Shown here one piece after another: positions 62,717-64,000 of a stretch of DNA of 64,000 nt. A model generated the notes under the pieces. That model ran no database searches. It saw only the letters and a list, made by a program, of their open reading frames with translations, and was not told the origin of the DNA. Position numbers and translations under genes: made by a program. The DNA is from Jutongia hominis. GTDB taxonomy: Bacteria; Bacillota; Clostridia; Lachnospirales; Lachnospiraceae. The DNA is taken from assembly GCF_014384965.1 (NCBI RefSeq), contig NZ_JACRSW010000040.1, positions 1 to 64,000 of the forward strand, read 5' to 3'. Each line of letters starts with the position of its first letter. The stretch's first letter is position 1.

Positions 62717-64000
62717 TTATTTTACAATGATCTTGAGTTTTGCTTTTTTATTATTATAGGTCTTGGCGGTAATGATCGCAGTACCTTTCTTCTTTGCTTT
62801 GATCTTTCCGTTTGATGAAACAGATGCCACCGATGGTTTAGAAGAAGTATAACGCATTGTCCGGCTTGCACTTCCTTTCGAAAGTTTTACTTTGAGTGAG
62901 AGCTTTTTTCCTTTCTTGATTTTTTTCGAACCGGAAGGACTTAGCATAACTTTGGAAGGCGCTTTTTTCACGGTGATCTTAATGGAAGCTTTTGCTCCGT
63001 TAGAAAGACTTGCCGTAATCGTTGCCGATCCTCTTTTTTTTGTTGTGATCTTACCGGATCTTGATATTGCTGCAACGGATGATTTGCTGCTCTGGTAAGA
63101 AACACTACCGGTTGTATTTGTTTTTAGAAGTGAAGAAAGGGAATAGCTTTCTTTGGCTCCCAATGTTAATTTGGAAGAAGAAAATGCAATTTTTTGTGTT
63201 GTCTGACTGTTGTTCGTATGTGCTGTTGTATTGTTTGTGGTGCTGCTTTTTGTGTTTATTCCATTAGAAGAACTCTGAGTGTTATTGGAACTGTTTCCGG
63301 TTGTTGTATTTTGAGAGGAACCTGCACTGTTATTATTGCTGCTATTATTGGAATTTGTTGTATTATCTGCTTTTGAAGTGTTTGTTGTAAAAGCTTTCAG
63401 GCAGACATTGTTTTCTAAATCGTTCCGGCTGTCATAGTCAGACAGATCAGACCACTGATTGTCGAGATATAAGAAACTTTGGTTGCTTTGTGAAGTATAG
63501 GTTACTTTGGTGCTTCCATCGTCATAACTACCGCCCTCAATCGGTATATATCCTGATACATTTGATGTTTTATCATAAGAGATTACAACACTAAAAGTTT
63601 CGCCGGCGTTTAATGATACGGATTGGTCAAGAGTAATCACATGATACCCATTATATGCCTGTGTACCGGAAACTGTTTCGACTAATGTACCGTTAGTAGG
63701 GACATTTCCTGATATATTTTTGTATATGGAAATGGTATATGGCTGATTATCTTCTATTGTATAGATGCCAACCGAGTCCAGGTTTTGATTATAGTCTGTG
63801 TTTGCTGTAAAGATATTTGCAGCAAGCGTAGATGTATTACCGGATGAAATGGCATTTCCCCAGCCAAAACCATCATATTGATAAGCGTTGTCATATGTAG
63901 AGGCAGAAGCTGCTTTGAAACTGTAAAATTCTGTTAAAGTAGGTTCTTCGTAGGAGATCCAGAAATATCCATCGTCGCCGTAATCACTTCCGTAATTATT
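62717..64000 (-). CDS. C1-peptidase/lectin-like/Ig-like surface protein, N-terminus outside the window
   Basis: The frame runs open to the right edge; 427 residues are visible. The first visible residues (GSDYGDDGYFWISYEEPTL) are the usual end of a papain-like C1 peptidase domain. Next is a lectin-like beta domain (FYSFKAASASTYDNAYQYDGFGWGN to NNVCLKAFTT), a Ser/Asn/Thr-rich linker of about 60 residues (poly N-S-T), and two bacterial Ig-like modules (VSYQSSKSSVAAISRSGKITTKKRGSATITA; MRYTSSKPSVASVSSNGKIKAKKKGTAIITA). This architecture is known from secreted clostridial cysteine peptidases. No sorting signal is present; attachment is probably through the basic Ig modules or absent. An internal GTG at 63640 is not the true start. 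Confidence 0.82.
   Translation of the reverse strand, partial: NNYGSDYGDDGYFWISYEEPTLTEFYSFKAASASTYDNAYQYDGFGWGNAISSGNTSTLAANIFTANTDYNQNLDSVGIYTIEDNQPYTISIYKNISGNVPTNGTLVETVSGTQAYNGYHVITLDQSVSLNAGETFSVVISYDKTSNVSGYIPIEGGSYDDGSTKVTYTSQSNQSFLYLDNQWSDLSDYDSRNDLENNVCLKAFTTNTSKADNTTNSNNSSNNNSAGSSQNTTTGNSSNNTQSSSNGINTKSSTTNNTTAHTNNSQTTQKIAFSSSKLTLGAKESYSLSSLLKTNTTGSVSYQSSKSSVAAISRSGKITTKKRGSATITASLSNGAKASIKITVKKAPSKVMLSPSGSKKIKKGKKLSLKVKLSKGSASRTMRYTSSKPSVASVSSNGKIKAKKKGTAIITAKTYNNKKAKLKIIVK

Overview
The window looks like the chromosome of a low-GC Gram-positive anaerobe of the class Clostridia, most likely a Lachnospiraceae gut commensal. This is inferred from the gene content: a FabV-type enoyl reductase, a GlgC/GlgD pair, SpoVG, Veg, a DnaD/DnaI-type helicase-loading pair, LuxS with Pfs/MtnN, a T-box-controlled ileS, zinc-binding S14 and L36, an enlarged L17, and a clostridial S10-spc-alpha ribosomal gene block. 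Strong AGGAGG-type ribosome binding sites and frequent GTG/TTG starts fit as well.

Layout. 1-8.7 kb: tail of an Rpn-like nuclease, fabV, tRNA-Leu(UAG), an NhaC antiporter, an ABM monooxygenase, an orphan amino-acid-binding lipoprotein with a YitT membrane protein, an orphan AzlC and a WG-repeat lipoprotein. 9-16 kb: murG (minus), a COG2509-like flavoprotein, and ileS behind a T-box leader. 16-20 kb: an ECF sigma factor with a membrane partner, a gene remnant, luxS and mtnN. 20-27.5 kb (minus strand): a secreted amidase-like protein, prs, dnaI, dnaD and murC, with five perfect DnaA boxes between dnaD and murC. 27.8-32.6 kb: glgC-glgD, spoVG, and an ECF sigma/anti-sigma pair with an ECF-type promoter. 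33-44.7 kb: rpsJ to secY. 44.9-50 kb: an amidohydrolase and a VanR/VanS-like two-component system inserted into the ribosomal cluster. 50-57 kb: adk, map, infA, rpmJ, rpsM, rpsK, rpsD, rpoA, rplQ and rplY. 57-64 kb: a protein of unknown function, a SEC-C protein, veg, a DEDDh exonuclease, a DMT transporter and the end of a C1-peptidase/lectin/Ig-like surface protein.

The most unusual content is non-coding. (1) Two roughly 450-500 bp fold-back elements (10214-10669 and 62043-62547) share a nearly identical core of about 220 nt with nested complementary helices. Their outer arms differ in sequence between copies, yet each arm pairs with its own partner; this is the covariation expected of a large structured RNA or a cruciform DNA element. 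(2) Two intergenic loci (about 6512-6602 and 57266-57358) share the architecture of a small-RNA family: a -10 box, a covarying 5' hairpin, a conserved linker ending in a CUUCUCC motif complementary to Shine-Dalgarno sequences, and a terminator hairpin. A third, unrelated sRNA candidate lies behind rplQ. (3) About ten intergenic minisatellites with units of 24-93 bp sit mostly in 3' regions; in luxS and the exonuclease gene the repeated unit includes the last codons of the gene. One 93-bp unit carries its own terminator and recurs behind secY.

No prophage, CRISPR array or complete insertion sequence is visible. One scar resembling an IS200/IS605 right end is present near 60.1 kb. Family names are assigned by reading motifs, without database searches.
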